Assembly: GCA_035762005.1 (NCBI GenBank) | Contig: DASTQA010000023.1 | Coordinates: 5,894 to 69,893, forward strand | From: JAIBJN01 sp035762005 | GTDB taxonomy: Bacteria; Actinomycetota; Thermoleophilia; Gaiellales; Gaiellaceae | Reading direction: 5' to 3' | DNA length: 64,000 bases | The notes under the pieces: generated by a model | Database searches by the model: none | What the model was told of the DNA's origin: nothing | The model's input: the letters and a program-made list of their open reading frames with translations, nothing else | Position numbers and translations under genes: made by a program | Shown: positions 40,441 through 48,654 of the stretch, piece by piece | Numbering within the stretch: the stretch's first letter is position 1 | Layout: the number at the start of each line of letters is the position of its first letter

Positions 40441-41628
40441 GTGACCCCGACCGTCCCCGAGCTGCCCGCCGACGTCCGCGAGCTGAAGGAGCGCGTCGCC
40501 GCGTTCCTCGAACGTGAGGTCTACCCGCTCGAGCAGCGGGTGGCCGAGGCCGGGCGAATCGAGGAGGCGTGGGTCGACGAGCTCCGCGGGAAGGCGCGGG
40601 CCGAGGGCTTCTCCATGCGCAACATGCCAGCCGAGGCCGGCGGCGGCGCGCTCCCCATGCTCGGCCAGGTGGCCCTCGAGGAGGAGTCGGGCAAGGCGAC
40701 GAACGGCCTCGGCTTCGCCGTCGTCGACCGGGGCCCCGCCGAGCTGTGGGACATCGCCACGCCCGAGCAGCGCGAGCGCTTCGTGGCGCCGATCCTCCGC
40801 GGGGAGTACCGCGAGGCGTGGGCGGTGACGGAGCCGGGCGCCGGCTCGGACGTGAGCGGGATCGCCACCACGGCGGAGCGCGACGGCGACGACTGGCGCC
40901 TGAACGGGGAGAAGTGGTTCGTGACGAGCGAGGGCGAGCCGGGCTTCTACCTCGTCCTCGCAATCGACTCAGCCAGGGGCGAGGGCGGGGGAGGAGAGCA
41001 GATGCTCTTCGTCGTCCCGCGCGGCACGCCCGGGCTCGAGCTCCGGCGGACTCCCTCGTTCCTCCACGACCCGTACCTCGACCACCACCCCGAGCTCGTC
41101 CTGCGCGACTGCCGCGTCCCGGACGCGAACCGGATCCCGGAGGGCGGCGGCGAGGGTGCACGCGAGTGGTTCCTCGTCGAGCGGCTCTTCATCGCGGCGC
41201 GCTGCTGCGGAGCGGCGGCGCGCTCGCTCGAGCTCGCGCGCGGGTACGCCCTCGAGCGCGAGACCTTCGGCGTCAAGATCGCCGAGCACCAGGGCGTCTC
41301 CTTCCAGCTCGCCGACTCGCTCACCGAGCTCCTCGCGGCGCGGCTCCTCACCTACCACGCGGCCGCCGCGTTCGACACCGAGCCGGACCGGAAGGTCGTC
41401 CACGGCAAGGTGGCGATGGCGAAGCTCTACGCCTCGGAGGCGGCGGGCCGCATCGTCGACCGCGCGCTCCAGGTGCTCGGCGGCCGCGGCTACATGACCG
41501 AGAGCCCGGTCGCGCGCTTCTACCGGGAGGTGCGGGTCGACCGCATCTGGGAGGGGACGAGCGAGATCCAGCGCCTCATCGTCTCCCGCGGCCTCCTGAA
41601 GCGCGGCACCGCGCCCTACCTCCGCTGA
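40441..41628 (+). CDS. Acyl-CoA dehydrogenase
   Basis: 395 residues with the family's FAD and substrate blocks: AWAVTEPGAGSDVSGIATTAER, WRLNGEKWFVTS, ALERETFGVKIAEHQGVSFQLAD, and the C-terminal QVLGGRGYMTESPVARFYREVRVDRIWEGTSEIQRLI, in which the Glu of EGTSEIQ is the usual catalytic base region. It forms 2-enoyl-CoA, passing electrons to ETF. GTG start is the only one placing the N-terminal helix correctly. It is not in the same operon as the second acyl-CoA dehydrogenase (44837) and may have another chain-length preference. Confidence 0.92.
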   Translation: MTPTVPELPADVRELKERVAAFLEREVYPLEQRVAEAGRIEEAWVDELRGKARAEGFSMRNMPAEAGGGALPMLGQVALEEESGKATNGLGFAVVDRGPAELWDIATPEQRERFVAPILRGEYREAWAVTEPGAGSDVSGIATTAERDGDDWRLNGEKWFVTSEGEPGFYLVLAIDSARGEGGGGEQMLFVVPRGTPGLELRRTPSFLHDPYLDHHPELVLRDCRVPDANRIPEGGGEGAREWFLVERLFIAARCCGAAARSLELARGYALERETFGVKIAEHQGVSFQLADSLTELLAARLLTYHAAAAFDTEPDRKVVHGKVAMAKLYASEAAGRIVDRALQVLGGRGYMTESPVARFYREVRVDRIWEGTSEIQRLIVSRGLLKRGTAPYLR

Positions 41629-41633
41629 GCCCC

Positions 41634-41696
41634 TGCCTCAGCGAGCCATGCCTCCGCCGAGCCGTGCCTCCGCGGAGCCCTGCCTCCGCGGAGCCC
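41634..41696. repeat. Short tandem repeat, 15-16 bp unit, four copies
   Basis: TGCCTC occurs at 41634, 41649, 41665 and 41681, each followed by CCG/GAGCC variants. The last two copies are nearly identical. Located just after the acyl-CoA dehydrogenase stop codon. Confidence 0.6.
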
Positions 41697-41701
41697 GGAC
41701 G

Positions 41702-41728
41702 GACAAAGTGACACGGTGTCACTTTGTC
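41702..41728. repeat. Palindromic repeat copy 3, 27 bp
   Basis: Perfect palindrome with 13-base arms (GACAAAGTGACAC and its complement) around a central G. It shares the GTGACAC/GTGTCAC core with three other copies and is the longest. It could form a stable hairpin or cruciform. Confidence 0.8.
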
Positions 41729-41779
41729 GTGGGCCTCCCGCGCCGGCGGCTCGAGCCTCGAGCGCGCGCGGCTCGCGAG

Positions 41780-41800
41780 CAAGTGACACGGTGTCACTTG
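41780..41800. repeat. Palindromic repeat copy 4, 21 bp
   Basis: Perfect palindrome with 10-base arms (CAAGTGACAC) around a central G, 75 bp centre to centre from copy 3. The pairing mirrors the arrangement of copies 1 and 2 at 19.3 kb. Confidence 0.8.
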
Positions 41801-41968
41801 GAGCCGGGCGCACTTCCGGCGAACGTCTCGCGCGTCTTCGGCGACCCTCCCGCGCCTCCCGCGAACGTCGCCCGCGCCTCCGCCACGTCTCCCGCGCCTC
41901 CGAACGTCTCCCGCGCCTCCCGGGACGTCTCCCGTGGCTTCCGGGCACGTCTACGCGCGTCGTCGGGG

Positions 41969-42775
41969 CTACGTCTCGCGCGGCGTCAGGGCCGGCAGGT
42001 AGCTCTCCTGCTCGAGCCAGTGGCCGCCGTCGATCGTGAGGTTCTCGCCCGTGACGTAGTCGGCCCAGGGCGAGCAGAGCGCGGCCGCCCAGCACGCGAC
42101 CTCCTCCGGCGTCGCGAGCCGGCCGGCGGGCACGGTCGCCGCGACGCGCGCGCGGTCCTCCTCCGTCGGCCAGAGCGCCTGCCCGGCGCCCTCCGTGTCG
42201 GTCGGGCCGGGGCAGATCGTGTTCAGGCGGATGCGGTGCGGAGCCCACTCGACGGCGAGCGTCCGCGTCATCGCGAGGAGGCCCGCCTTGGCCGCGGCCG
42301 AGTGCACGGTGCCGGGGCCTCCCGTCCACGCGTAGCTCGCGATCACGCTCAGGATCGCGCCGCCCTCGCCCTGCTCGATCATCCGGCGGCCGGCGGCGCG
42401 CGTGCACAGGAACCCGCCGTCGAGGACGATGGCGACGACCGCGCGCCAGCCGTTCGGCGAGAGCTCCTCGCCCTTGACGACGAAGTTGCCGGCGGCGTTG
42501 TTCACGAGGACGTCGAGGCGGCCGAACCGCTCGACGGCGGCCGAGACGAGCGCCTCGACCGCCTCGGGGTCGCGCACGTCCGTCGGCCGGGCGAGCGCAC
42601 GGCCCCCGTTGGCCTCGACGAGCGCCACCGTCTCGGTGAGGGGCTCGGGCCGCCGGCCGGCGACCGTCACGGCGGCGCCGAGGCGCGCGAGCTCGAGCGC
42701 GATCGCCCGGCCGAGTCCGGTGCCGCCGCCCGTGACGACCGCGGCCTTCCCGTCGAACGTGCCCTCAGCGAGCAT
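41969..42775 (-). CDS. SDR family reductase, 2,4-dienoyl-CoA-reductase-like
   Basis: 268 residues. TGGGTGLGRAIALELARLG binds the dinucleotide, VLVNNAAGNFVVKGEELSPNGWRAV and HSAAAKAGLLAMTRTLAVEWAPHRIRLNTICPGP are strongly like 2,4-dienoyl-CoA reductases, which lack the YxxxK tyrosine and have His/other plus the conserved Lys here. It would reduce 2,4-dienoyl-CoA during breakdown of unsaturated acyl chains. ATG start overlaps the upstream ligase gene by 11 bases; last gene of a four-gene minus-strand operon. Confidence 0.87.
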   Translation of the reverse strand: MLAEGTFDGKAAVVTGGGTGLGRAIALELARLGAAVTVAGRRPEPLTETVALVEANGGRALARPTDVRDPEAVEALVSAAVERFGRLDVLVNNAAGNFVVKGEELSPNGWRAVVAIVLDGGFLCTRAAGRRMIEQGEGGAILSVIASYAWTGGPGTVHSAAAKAGLLAMTRTLAVEWAPHRIRLNTICPGPTDTEGAGQALWPTEEDRARVAATVPAGRLATPEEVACWAAALCSPWADYVTGENLTIDGGHWLEQESYLPALTPRET

Positions 42776-44840
42776 CGTCGTCTCCTCTCTCTGCGAGAAC
42801 CGCGCGGGCGTCGAGGCCCAGCGCGCCGTCGGGGCCGACCAGCAGCGGGTTGATCTCGATCTCGGCGATCTCGGGGTGCTCCGCGGCGACGCGCGAGAGC
42901 GCCGCGGCCGCCCGCGCGGCCGCCCGCACGTCCACCGCGGTGCGGCCGCGGGCGCCGTGGAGGAGGGGGGCGACCCGGAGGGAGGCGAGGAGCGCCTCCG
43001 CCGCCTCCTCGCCGGCCGGCGCGAGCGCGACCGCGACGTCGGCCGCCGTCTCGGCGAAGAGCCCGCCCGCGCCGACGAGCAGGAGCGGCCCGAAGCGCGG
43101 GTCGCGCCTCGCGCCGACGATCAGCTCCACGCCGCCGGCGGCCGGCGCCAGGCGCTCCACGGAGTACCCGGGCGGAGCGAGGGCGGCCGCCATCCGGGCC
43201 AGGGCCTCCTCGAGCTCGCGCTCGTCCCGGAGGCCCACCGCGACGCCTCCCGCGTCCGACTTGTGCAGGCGGCCGAGGGCCTTGAGGACGACGGGGTAGC
43301 CCAGCTCCGCGGCCGCGGCGGGAGCCTCCGCCTCCCCGGCGACCTCGCGCGCCTCGACGAACTCGATCCCGGCGGCCGCCAGGAGGGTGCGGGCGGCGAA
43401 GTAGCCCTGCTCGCCCGCCACCGGCGGCGCCGGTTCGGGGAGCTGCGGCACGCCCCGGAGCGCCGCCGGCGTCGAGCGGGCCAGGCGGCCCGCCGCCCAG
43501 ACCGCCGCCTCGACCTCACGGAAGACCGGCACGCCGTTCGCCCGCAGCGCCTCCGCCGCAGCGCCGCGCCAGTACATCGTGTGGACGAGGAGCGGCCGTC
43601 CCGTCTCCTCGGCCGCGAGCGCCATCCCGCGCGCGGTCTCCACCTCCTGCCGCCCGAACTCCTCGGAGTACTGCGAGTAGCCGCCGAAGTAGCCGGTCAC
43701 GAGCGCCGCGTCGACCTCGCCCGACTCGAGGAGCGCGCGGGCGACCTTCGCAAAGCTCGAGATGTCCTGCTCGCCGCCGCCGGCGAAGTCGATCGGGTTC
43801 GTGAGCGTCGCCGTCGGCGGCAGCGCCTCGGCGAGTCGCGCCCTCGTCCCGGCGGAGAGGGCGGGCAGGTCGAGCCCCTCGGCCGAGACGAGGTCCGAGG
43901 CGACGACCGTGTGCCCGCCGCCGTCCGCCGCGAGCGCGACGCGCCGGCCCTGCGGGCGCCGGCCGGCGAGGAGCGCCTGGGCGAGGTCGACGACCTCCTT
44001 GGGGGAGCGCACGAGCTCGATGCCGGCCGCGACCGCGGCGGCCTCGATGGCGACGAGGTCGCTCGCGAGCGCGCCCGTGTGCGAGCGCGCCGCCCGGGCG
44101 CTCGCCTCCGTCGCGCCGCCGGCGAGGAGGACGACCGGCTTGCCGGCCGCGACGGCGGCGGAGGCCGCACGGGCGAAGGCGCGCCCGTCGCGGAAGTCCT
44201 CGAGGTAGACGGCGATCAGGCGCGTGGGCTCGTGGGCCGCGTACGCCTCGACGAGCTCGGCCGCCTCGACGTCGGCCTGGTTCCCGAGCGAGACGAAGCG
44301 GGAGAAGCCAAGGCCGAAGTCCGCCGCGAGGAGGCCGATCTCGAGCGCGAGGTTCCCGCTCTGGGAGATGAGGCCGATCGAGCCGGGTTCGAGGTCCTCG
44401 GAGCAGAGCTCGAACCCGGCCTCCGCGTCGTAGACGCCGAGGCAGTTGGGCCCGACGAGGACGGCCCCGGCTGCACGGACCCGCTCGACGATCGCCCGCT
44501 CGCGCGCGGCGCCCTCGCTCCCCATCTCGCCCAGGCCGGCGCTGATGGCCACGAGCGCCTTCGCGCCGGCGGCGAGCGAGTCCTCGACCGCCTCCTCGAG
44601 GCCCGCCGCCGGCACGGTGATGACGACGAACTCGGGCGGCTCCGGGAGCTCGTCGAGCGACGTGTAGGCGCGGCGGCCGAAGATCTCCCCGCCCTTGCGG
44701 TTGACGAGGTAGACGGAGCGGCGTCCCTCGCCCTTGATCGCGCCCCGGGCGAGCCAGAAGCCCCACTTCCCGGGGACGTTCGAGGCGCCGACGACGGCGA
44801 CCGAGCGAGGGTCGAAGAGCGCCGAGAGGTCGCGCGTCAC
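42765..44840 (-). CDS. ADP-forming acyl-CoA synthetase (acetate-CoA ligase, fused subunits)
   Basis: 691 residues: an N-terminal CoA-binding domain (LFDPRSVAVVGASNVPGKWG), succinyl-CoA-synthetase-like domains with the RSHTGALASD block, and a C-terminal ATP-grasp domain (ELGYPVVLKALGRLHKSDAGGVAVGL ... IEINPLLVGPDG). This alpha-beta fusion makes or uses acyl-CoA with ADP/ATP and phosphate through a phosphohistidine. GTG start overlaps the acyl-CoA dehydrogenase stop (GTGA). In this operon it probably activates a carboxylic acid for beta-oxidation, or harvests ATP from an acyl-CoA. Confidence 0.9.
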   Translation of the reverse strand: MTRDLSALFDPRSVAVVGASNVPGKWGFWLARGAIKGEGRRSVYLVNRKGGEIFGRRAYTSLDELPEPPEFVVITVPAAGLEEAVEDSLAAGAKALVAISAGLGEMGSEGAARERAIVERVRAAGAVLVGPNCLGVYDAEAGFELCSEDLEPGSIGLISQSGNLALEIGLLAADFGLGFSRFVSLGNQADVEAAELVEAYAAHEPTRLIAVYLEDFRDGRAFARAASAAVAAGKPVVLLAGGATEASARAARSHTGALASDLVAIEAAAVAAGIELVRSPKEVVDLAQALLAGRRPQGRRVALAADGGGHTVVASDLVSAEGLDLPALSAGTRARLAEALPPTATLTNPIDFAGGGEQDISSFAKVARALLESGEVDAALVTGYFGGYSQYSEEFGRQEVETARGMALAAEETGRPLLVHTMYWRGAAAEALRANGVPVFREVEAAVWAAGRLARSTPAALRGVPQLPEPAPPVAGEQGYFAARTLLAAAGIEFVEAREVAGEAEAPAAAAELGYPVVLKALGRLHKSDAGGVAVGLRDERELEEALARMAAALAPPGYSVERLAPAAGGVELIVGARRDPRFGPLLLVGAGGLFAETAADVAVALAPAGEEAAEALLASLRVAPLLHGARGRTAVDVRAAARAAAALSRVAAEHPEIAEIEINPLLVGPDGALGLDARAVLAERGDDDAR

Positions 44841-46000
44841 TGCAAGAGGCTGCGCGAGATGATGAGCCGCTGGATGTCGGACGTGCCCTCCTCGATCTCC
44901 TCGAGCTTCGCGTCGCGCATCCACTTCTCCACGGGGTACTCGCGCGAGTAGCCCCAGCCGCCGAGCGTCTGCACCGCCGCCCACGTGCACCACATGGCCG
45001 TCTCGGAGGCGAAGACCTTCGCCATCGCCGCCTCCCGGGGCACGGCCTCGCCCGCGTCGATCTTCCGGGCGGCGCGGTGGACGAGGAGCCGGGCGGCATC
45101 CACGCGCGTGGCCATGTCGGCGAGCCGGAAGGCGACGGCCTGGTGCTGGGCGATCGGCTTCCCGAACTGCTCGCGCGTCTTCGCGTACTCGACCGCGTAG
45201 TCGAGGGCCGCCCGGGCGATGCCGGTCGCCGAGGCGCCGAGCGTGATCCGCGAGCGGTCGAACGTGCGCATGAGCCCGTAGAACCCCTGCCCCTCCTCGC
45301 CGAGCCGGCGGTCGCCCGGCAGCTCGGCGTCCTCGAGGAACATCTCCGCGTTCACGATCGCGCGCTGGCCCATCTTCCTCATCGGCGGCCCGAACGTGAT
45401 GCCGGCGTCTCCCCGCTCGACGACGAACGCCGTGATCCCGCGCGAGCGGGAGCCGGGCTCGACGGTCGCGAAGACGACGTAGTACTCGGCGAGGCCGCCG
45501 TTCGAGATCCACGTCTTCTGGCCCCGCAGGCGGTAGCCGCCCTCCGTACGCGTCGCCGTCGTCTCGATCGAGGCGGCGTCGGAGCCCGACCCCGGCTCCG
45601 TCGTCGCGAGCGCGGTCAGCGGCGGCCGCTCGCCGGCGATCGGCTCGAGCCAGCGGCGCTGCTGCTCCTCGCTGCCGAGCTCGAGCACCGGCTCCGCGAA
45701 GAACCCGCCCGACGTGATGAGGTTCCCGATCCCGGCGCACCCCCAGCAGAGCTCCTCCTGGACGACGCAGCCGGTGAGGCAGTCGGTCATGCCGCCGCCG
45801 CCGACCTCCTCGGGGAGCATGAAGGACGTGAGGCCCAGCGAGGCGGCCTTGTGGACGAGCTCGAGCGGCGACTCGGTGTCGGCCTCGTCCACGGCGGCGG
45901 CGACCGGGCGGATCTCCCGCTCGGCGAACTCACGGCAGAGCTGCCGGATCTCGCGCTGCTCGGGCGTCAGCCCGAAGGGCTCGGAGGCGACCTCGCTCAC
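44837..46000 (-). CDS. Acyl-CoA dehydrogenase (second)
   Basis: 387 residues with TALATTEPGSGSDAASIETTATR, YRLRGQKTWISNGGLAEYYVVFA, KTREQFGKPIAQHQAVAFRLADMA and the C-terminal QTLGGWGYSREYPVEKWMRDAKLEEIEEGTSDIQRLIISRSL. The EGTSDIQ end is typical, and the GGWGYSREYPVEKWMRDAK block is that of short/medium-chain dehydrogenases. GTG start with a GAGGA ribosome binding site; GTGA overlap with the ligase gene. It shares an operon with an SDR, the acyl-CoA ligase and a dienoyl-CoA-reductase-like SDR. Confidence 0.92.
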   Translation of the reverse strand: MSEVASEPFGLTPEQREIRQLCREFAEREIRPVAAAVDEADTESPLELVHKAASLGLTSFMLPEEVGGGGMTDCLTGCVVQEELCWGCAGIGNLITSGGFFAEPVLELGSEEQQRRWLEPIAGERPPLTALATTEPGSGSDAASIETTATRTEGGYRLRGQKTWISNGGLAEYYVVFATVEPGSRSRGITAFVVERGDAGITFGPPMRKMGQRAIVNAEMFLEDAELPGDRRLGEEGQGFYGLMRTFDRSRITLGASATGIARAALDYAVEYAKTREQFGKPIAQHQAVAFRLADMATRVDAARLLVHRAARKIDAGEAVPREAAMAKVFASETAMWCTWAAVQTLGGWGYSREYPVEKWMRDAKLEEIEEGTSDIQRLIISRSLLQ

Positions 46001-46025
46001 GGCGTGATCCTCGCAGATGCGCGCG

Positions 46026-46784
46026 CTACCAGATGCCGCCGAGCGTGACCTTGATCGCCTCGCCGCTGACCCCGCTCGCCTCCTCGCTCGCGAGGAAGGC
46101 GATCGTCGCGGCGACCTCCTCGGACGTCACGACCCGGCCGGCCGGGTACTCGGCGGCCCGCTCGGCCCACACGTCCTCGACCGACCTCCCGCGACGCGCC
46201 GCCTCGACCTCGGCCGACCGCTCGGCCATGGCCGTGCGCACCCAGCCCGGCAGGACGGCGTTGCAGGTGATCCCCTCGGCGGCCACGTCCTGCGCGACCG
46301 AGCGCATGAGCCCGAGGACGCCGTGCTTCGAGGCGTCGTAGGCCGACTCGGCGCGGCCGCCGTGCACGCCGGCCGTCGAGCTCACGATCACGATCCTCCC
46401 CCAGCCGCGCCCGCGCATGTCGGGGACGGCCAGCCGCGTGAGGTGGAACGGCGCGTCGAGGTTCACCGCCATCGTCTCGCGCCAGAGCGCCGGGTCCTGC
46501 TCCCAGATCACGCGCTCGTGCGCGGAGCCGAGCCCGGCGTTCGCGACGAGGATCTCGACGGGGCCGAGGCGGGCGCGCGTCTCGGCGACGATGCGCTCGC
46601 ACCCTTCCTCCGTCGCGACGCTCTCGGCGAGCACCTCGACCGGCGCCTCGGCGGCGAGCGCCGCGAGCTCGTCCTCCGAGCGGGCGACGCCCATGACGCG
46701 CGCCCCGCGCCCGGCCAGGAGCAGGGCCGTGGCGCGCCCGATGCCCCGGCCCGCGCCCGTGACGAGCGCGACGCGCCCGGTCAT
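46026..46784 (-). CDS. Short-chain dehydrogenase/reductase (3-oxoacyl-ACP reductase-like)
   Basis: 252 residues from ATG 46784, with a GCGGAGGC ribosome binding site. TGAGRGIGRATALLLAGRG is the cofactor loop; the active site is complete with Ser in VSSTAGVH and YDASK (Tyr-x3-Lys), followed by VTSEEVAATIAFLASEEASGVSGEAIKV. It is a classical FabG-like alcohol/ketone reductase, probably acting on hydroxyacyl-CoA in this context. First gene of the operon with the acyl-CoA dehydrogenase. Confidence 0.9.
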   Translation of the reverse strand: MTGRVALVTGAGRGIGRATALLLAGRGARVMGVARSEDELAALAAEAPVEVLAESVATEEGCERIVAETRARLGPVEILVANAGLGSAHERVIWEQDPALWRETMAVNLDAPFHLTRLAVPDMRGRGWGRIVIVSSTAGVHGGRAESAYDASKHGVLGLMRSVAQDVAAEGITCNAVLPGWVRTAMAERSAEVEAARRGRSVEDVWAERAAEYPAGRVVTSEEVAATIAFLASEEASGVSGEAIKVTLGGIW

Positions 46785-46855
46785 GCCTCCGCCCCGCGCA
46801 TCCGCGCGACGAGATAGCCTCGTGCCACTCCCGAACCGCTCACGGAACGACGATT

Positions 46856-47968
46856 CTGCCGCAAACACAACCCCATTCGGCCGAGGTCGTCATCGTCGGC
46901 GGCGGCGCGATGGGCACGAGCGTCGCCTACCACCTCGCGAAGCTCGGGGTCACCGACGTCGTCCTCGTCGAGCGCGAGTCGCTCGGCAGCGGCTCGACGA
47001 GCAAGTCGGCGGGCGGCATCCGGGCGCAGTTCACGGACGAGCTCAACGTCCAGATCGCGCTGCGCTCGATGGCCGAGTTCCAGGCGCTCGACCGCGTCAG
47101 CGGGATCGGCTACAAGCGCGACGGCTACCTCTTCCTCCTCGACCGCGAGGAGGACGTCGAGAGCTTCCGTCGCGCCGTCGCCATGCAGCAGGCCCTCGGC
47201 GTGCCCTCACAGCTCCTCTCGCCGGACGACGTGAAGGCCTTCGTGCCCGCGCTCGAGACCGGCGACCTGCTCGCGGCCACGTACTGCCCCATCGACGGGC
47301 ACGCCGCGCCCGAGGCCGTCGTCCAGGCGTACGCGGGCGCCGCAGCCGCGCAGGGGGTGACGATCCTCCAGGGCACGACGCTCGAGCGCATCGCCGTCCT
47401 CGGCGACAAGATCGTGAGCGTCGAGACGTCCGCCGGCCGCATCCGCACGGGCGCGGTCGTGAGCGCGGCCGGCGTCTGGTCGCGCGAGATCGGCACGCTC
47501 GCGGGCCTCGAGATCCCCGTCGAGGGCGAGGCCCGCTGGATGCACTTCACGCCCGAGGACGGCGGCCTTCCCGAGGCCTTCCCGTTCACGATCGACTTCT
47601 CGACCGGGTTCTACGTCCACCGCGAGGGCCAGGGGCTCGTGTTCGGCGGGCGCGAGCCCACGATCGAGGGGGTGGCGAGCCGCGCGACCCACCGCCTCCC
47701 GCTCCTCGCCGAGCTGCCGATCCAGTCGTCGTGGTGGGGCTGGTACGAGATGAGCCCGGACCACAACGCCATCGTCGGCGAGGCCTCCGCGCCACGGCGG
47801 TTCCTCTACGCCTCCGGCTTCTCCGGCCACGGCTTCCAGCAGAGTCCCGCGATCGGCGAGCACCTCGCCGAGCTCGTGGCCGGGAAGGAGCCGACGCTCG
47901 ACCTCACGCCGCTCGGCCTCGGCCGCTTCGCCGGCGGCGGCGAGCGCCGCGAGCGCTTCGTCGTGTGA
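46856..47968 (+). CDS. FAD-dependent amine/amino-acid oxidoreductase (DAO family), probable CTG start
   Basis: 370 residues from CTG 46856. The dinucleotide motif VVIVGGGAMGTSVAYHLAKLG must be part of the protein, yet the first in-frame ATG (46910) lies inside it; upstream in frame only ATT 46853 and CTG 46856 could start. GGA lies 9 bases before the CTG. The rest matches the sarcosine oxidase/dimethylglycine dehydrogenase-like DAO fold (KSAGGIRAQFTDELNVQIALRSM, GGREPTIEG, ASGFSGHGFQQSPAIGEHLAELV). It should oxidise an N-methylated or secondary amino acid, fitting the amine-catabolic neighbourhood. It overlaps the phosphatase gene by GTGA. Confidence 0.8.
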   Translation: MPQTQPHSAEVVIVGGGAMGTSVAYHLAKLGVTDVVLVERESLGSGSTSKSAGGIRAQFTDELNVQIALRSMAEFQALDRVSGIGYKRDGYLFLLDREEDVESFRRAVAMQQALGVPSQLLSPDDVKAFVPALETGDLLAATYCPIDGHAAPEAVVQAYAGAAAAQGVTILQGTTLERIAVLGDKIVSVETSAGRIRTGAVVSAAGVWSREIGTLAGLEIPVEGEARWMHFTPEDGGLPEAFPFTIDFSTGFYVHREGQGLVFGGREPTIEGVASRATHRLPLLAELPIQSSWWGWYEMSPDHNAIVGEASAPRRFLYASGFSGHGFQQSPAIGEHLAELVAGKEPTLDLTPLGLGRFAGGGERRERFVV

Positions 47969-48561
47969 CCCGCCTGTTCGTCCTCGCGCGGCACGGCGAG
48001 TCCGTGCTCAACCTCGAGCGCCGCGTGAACGGCGACCCGAGCCGCGACGTGCCGCTGACGGAGCACGGCGAGGAGGAGTCCCGCCGGCTGGGCCAGCAGG
48101 TCGCGCACCTCCCGCTCGACGCCTGCCTCCACACGCGCTTCCCGCGGACCCGTGCGACGGCCGAGATCGCGGTCGCCGAGCGCGAGGACGTCCCGCTCCT
48201 CGTCGAGCCCCTCCTCGACGACATCGCGATCGGCGAGCTCGACGGCGCCCCGCTGGCCGAGTACCGCGCGTGGAAGCGCGGGCACGCGCGCAGCGACCCG
48301 TTCCCCGGCGGCGAGAGCCTCGACGACGCCGCACGCCGCTACGCGGAGGCGCTGGAGCGCCTGCTCGGCTCCGGGCACCGCTGCGTCCTCGTCGTGTGCC
48401 ACGAGATCCCGATCCGCTACGCGCTCAACGGCGCCTCGGGCTCGGACTCGCTCGACGGGCCGGCCCACGAGATCGGCAACGCGCACCCCTACCTCTTCGA
48501 CGAGGGCGCGCTCGCCCGCGCGGTCGCGGGGATCCGGCGAGCGGTTAGCATCCCCTCGTAG
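47965..48561 (+). CDS. Histidine phosphatase family protein (phosphoglycerate-mutase-like)
   Basis: 198 residues. The phosphohistidine motif is LARHGESV (RHG), with the second catalytic His in VVCHEIPIRYAL and a Glu in DIAIGELDGAPLAEY. No signal peptide. The branch includes phosphoglycerate mutase-like and nucleotide or alpha-ribazole phosphatases; substrate not deducible. GTG start overlaps the DAO gene (GTGA). The following TPP-riboswitch transcript probably starts within its end (TAGCAT at 48546-48551). Confidence 0.88.
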   Translation: MTRLFVLARHGESVLNLERRVNGDPSRDVPLTEHGEEESRRLGQQVAHLPLDACLHTRFPRTRATAEIAVAEREDVPLLVEPLLDDIAIGELDGAPLAEYRAWKRGHARSDPFPGGESLDDAARRYAEALERLLGSGHRCVLVVCHEIPIRYALNGASGSDSLDGPAHEIGNAHPYLFDEGALARAVAGIRRAVSIPS

Positions 48562-48565
48562 AGAA

Positions 48566-48648
48566 CCGGGGAGCCGCACGCGAGCGGCTGAGAGGGGGCT
48601 GGAGCCCCGACCCGCCGAACCTGATCTGGGTCATGCCAGCGAAGGGAG
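48566..48648 (+). ncRNA. TPP riboswitch (THI element)
   Basis: All diagnostic blocks are present in order: CCGGGGAGCC, GCGGCTGAGAGGG-like CTGAGA at 48589, a P3-type GGGGCT/AGCCCC hairpin, GACCCGCCGAACCTGATCTG core, GGGTCATGCCAGCGAAGGGA end. It binds thiamine diphosphate. The AGGGAGG that serves as ribosome binding site for the downstream gene (ATG 48655) is at its 3' edge, implying translational control by closure of P1. Confidence 0.95.
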
Positions 48649-48654
48649 GGCACG

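Larger units (their letters stand above)
41629..41968. other. Repeat-rich convergent intergenic region
   Basis: No credible gene in these 340 bases. From 41634 a ~16 bp unit (TGCCTCCGCGGAGCC and variants) is repeated four times. Two long palindromes follow (41702-41728, 41780-41800). From about 41822 to 41975 a degenerate ~20 bp unit with AACGTCTCCCGCGCC is repeated about seven times with spacing 19-24 after the first. The genes on both sides point inward, so the palindromes could serve as a two-way transcription end. Confidence 0.6.

Noticed and set aside
41629..41968. Tandem repeats considered as a CRISPR array
   Set aside because: Units are only 16-24 bp, contiguous and degenerate, with no spacers of constant length and no cas gene.
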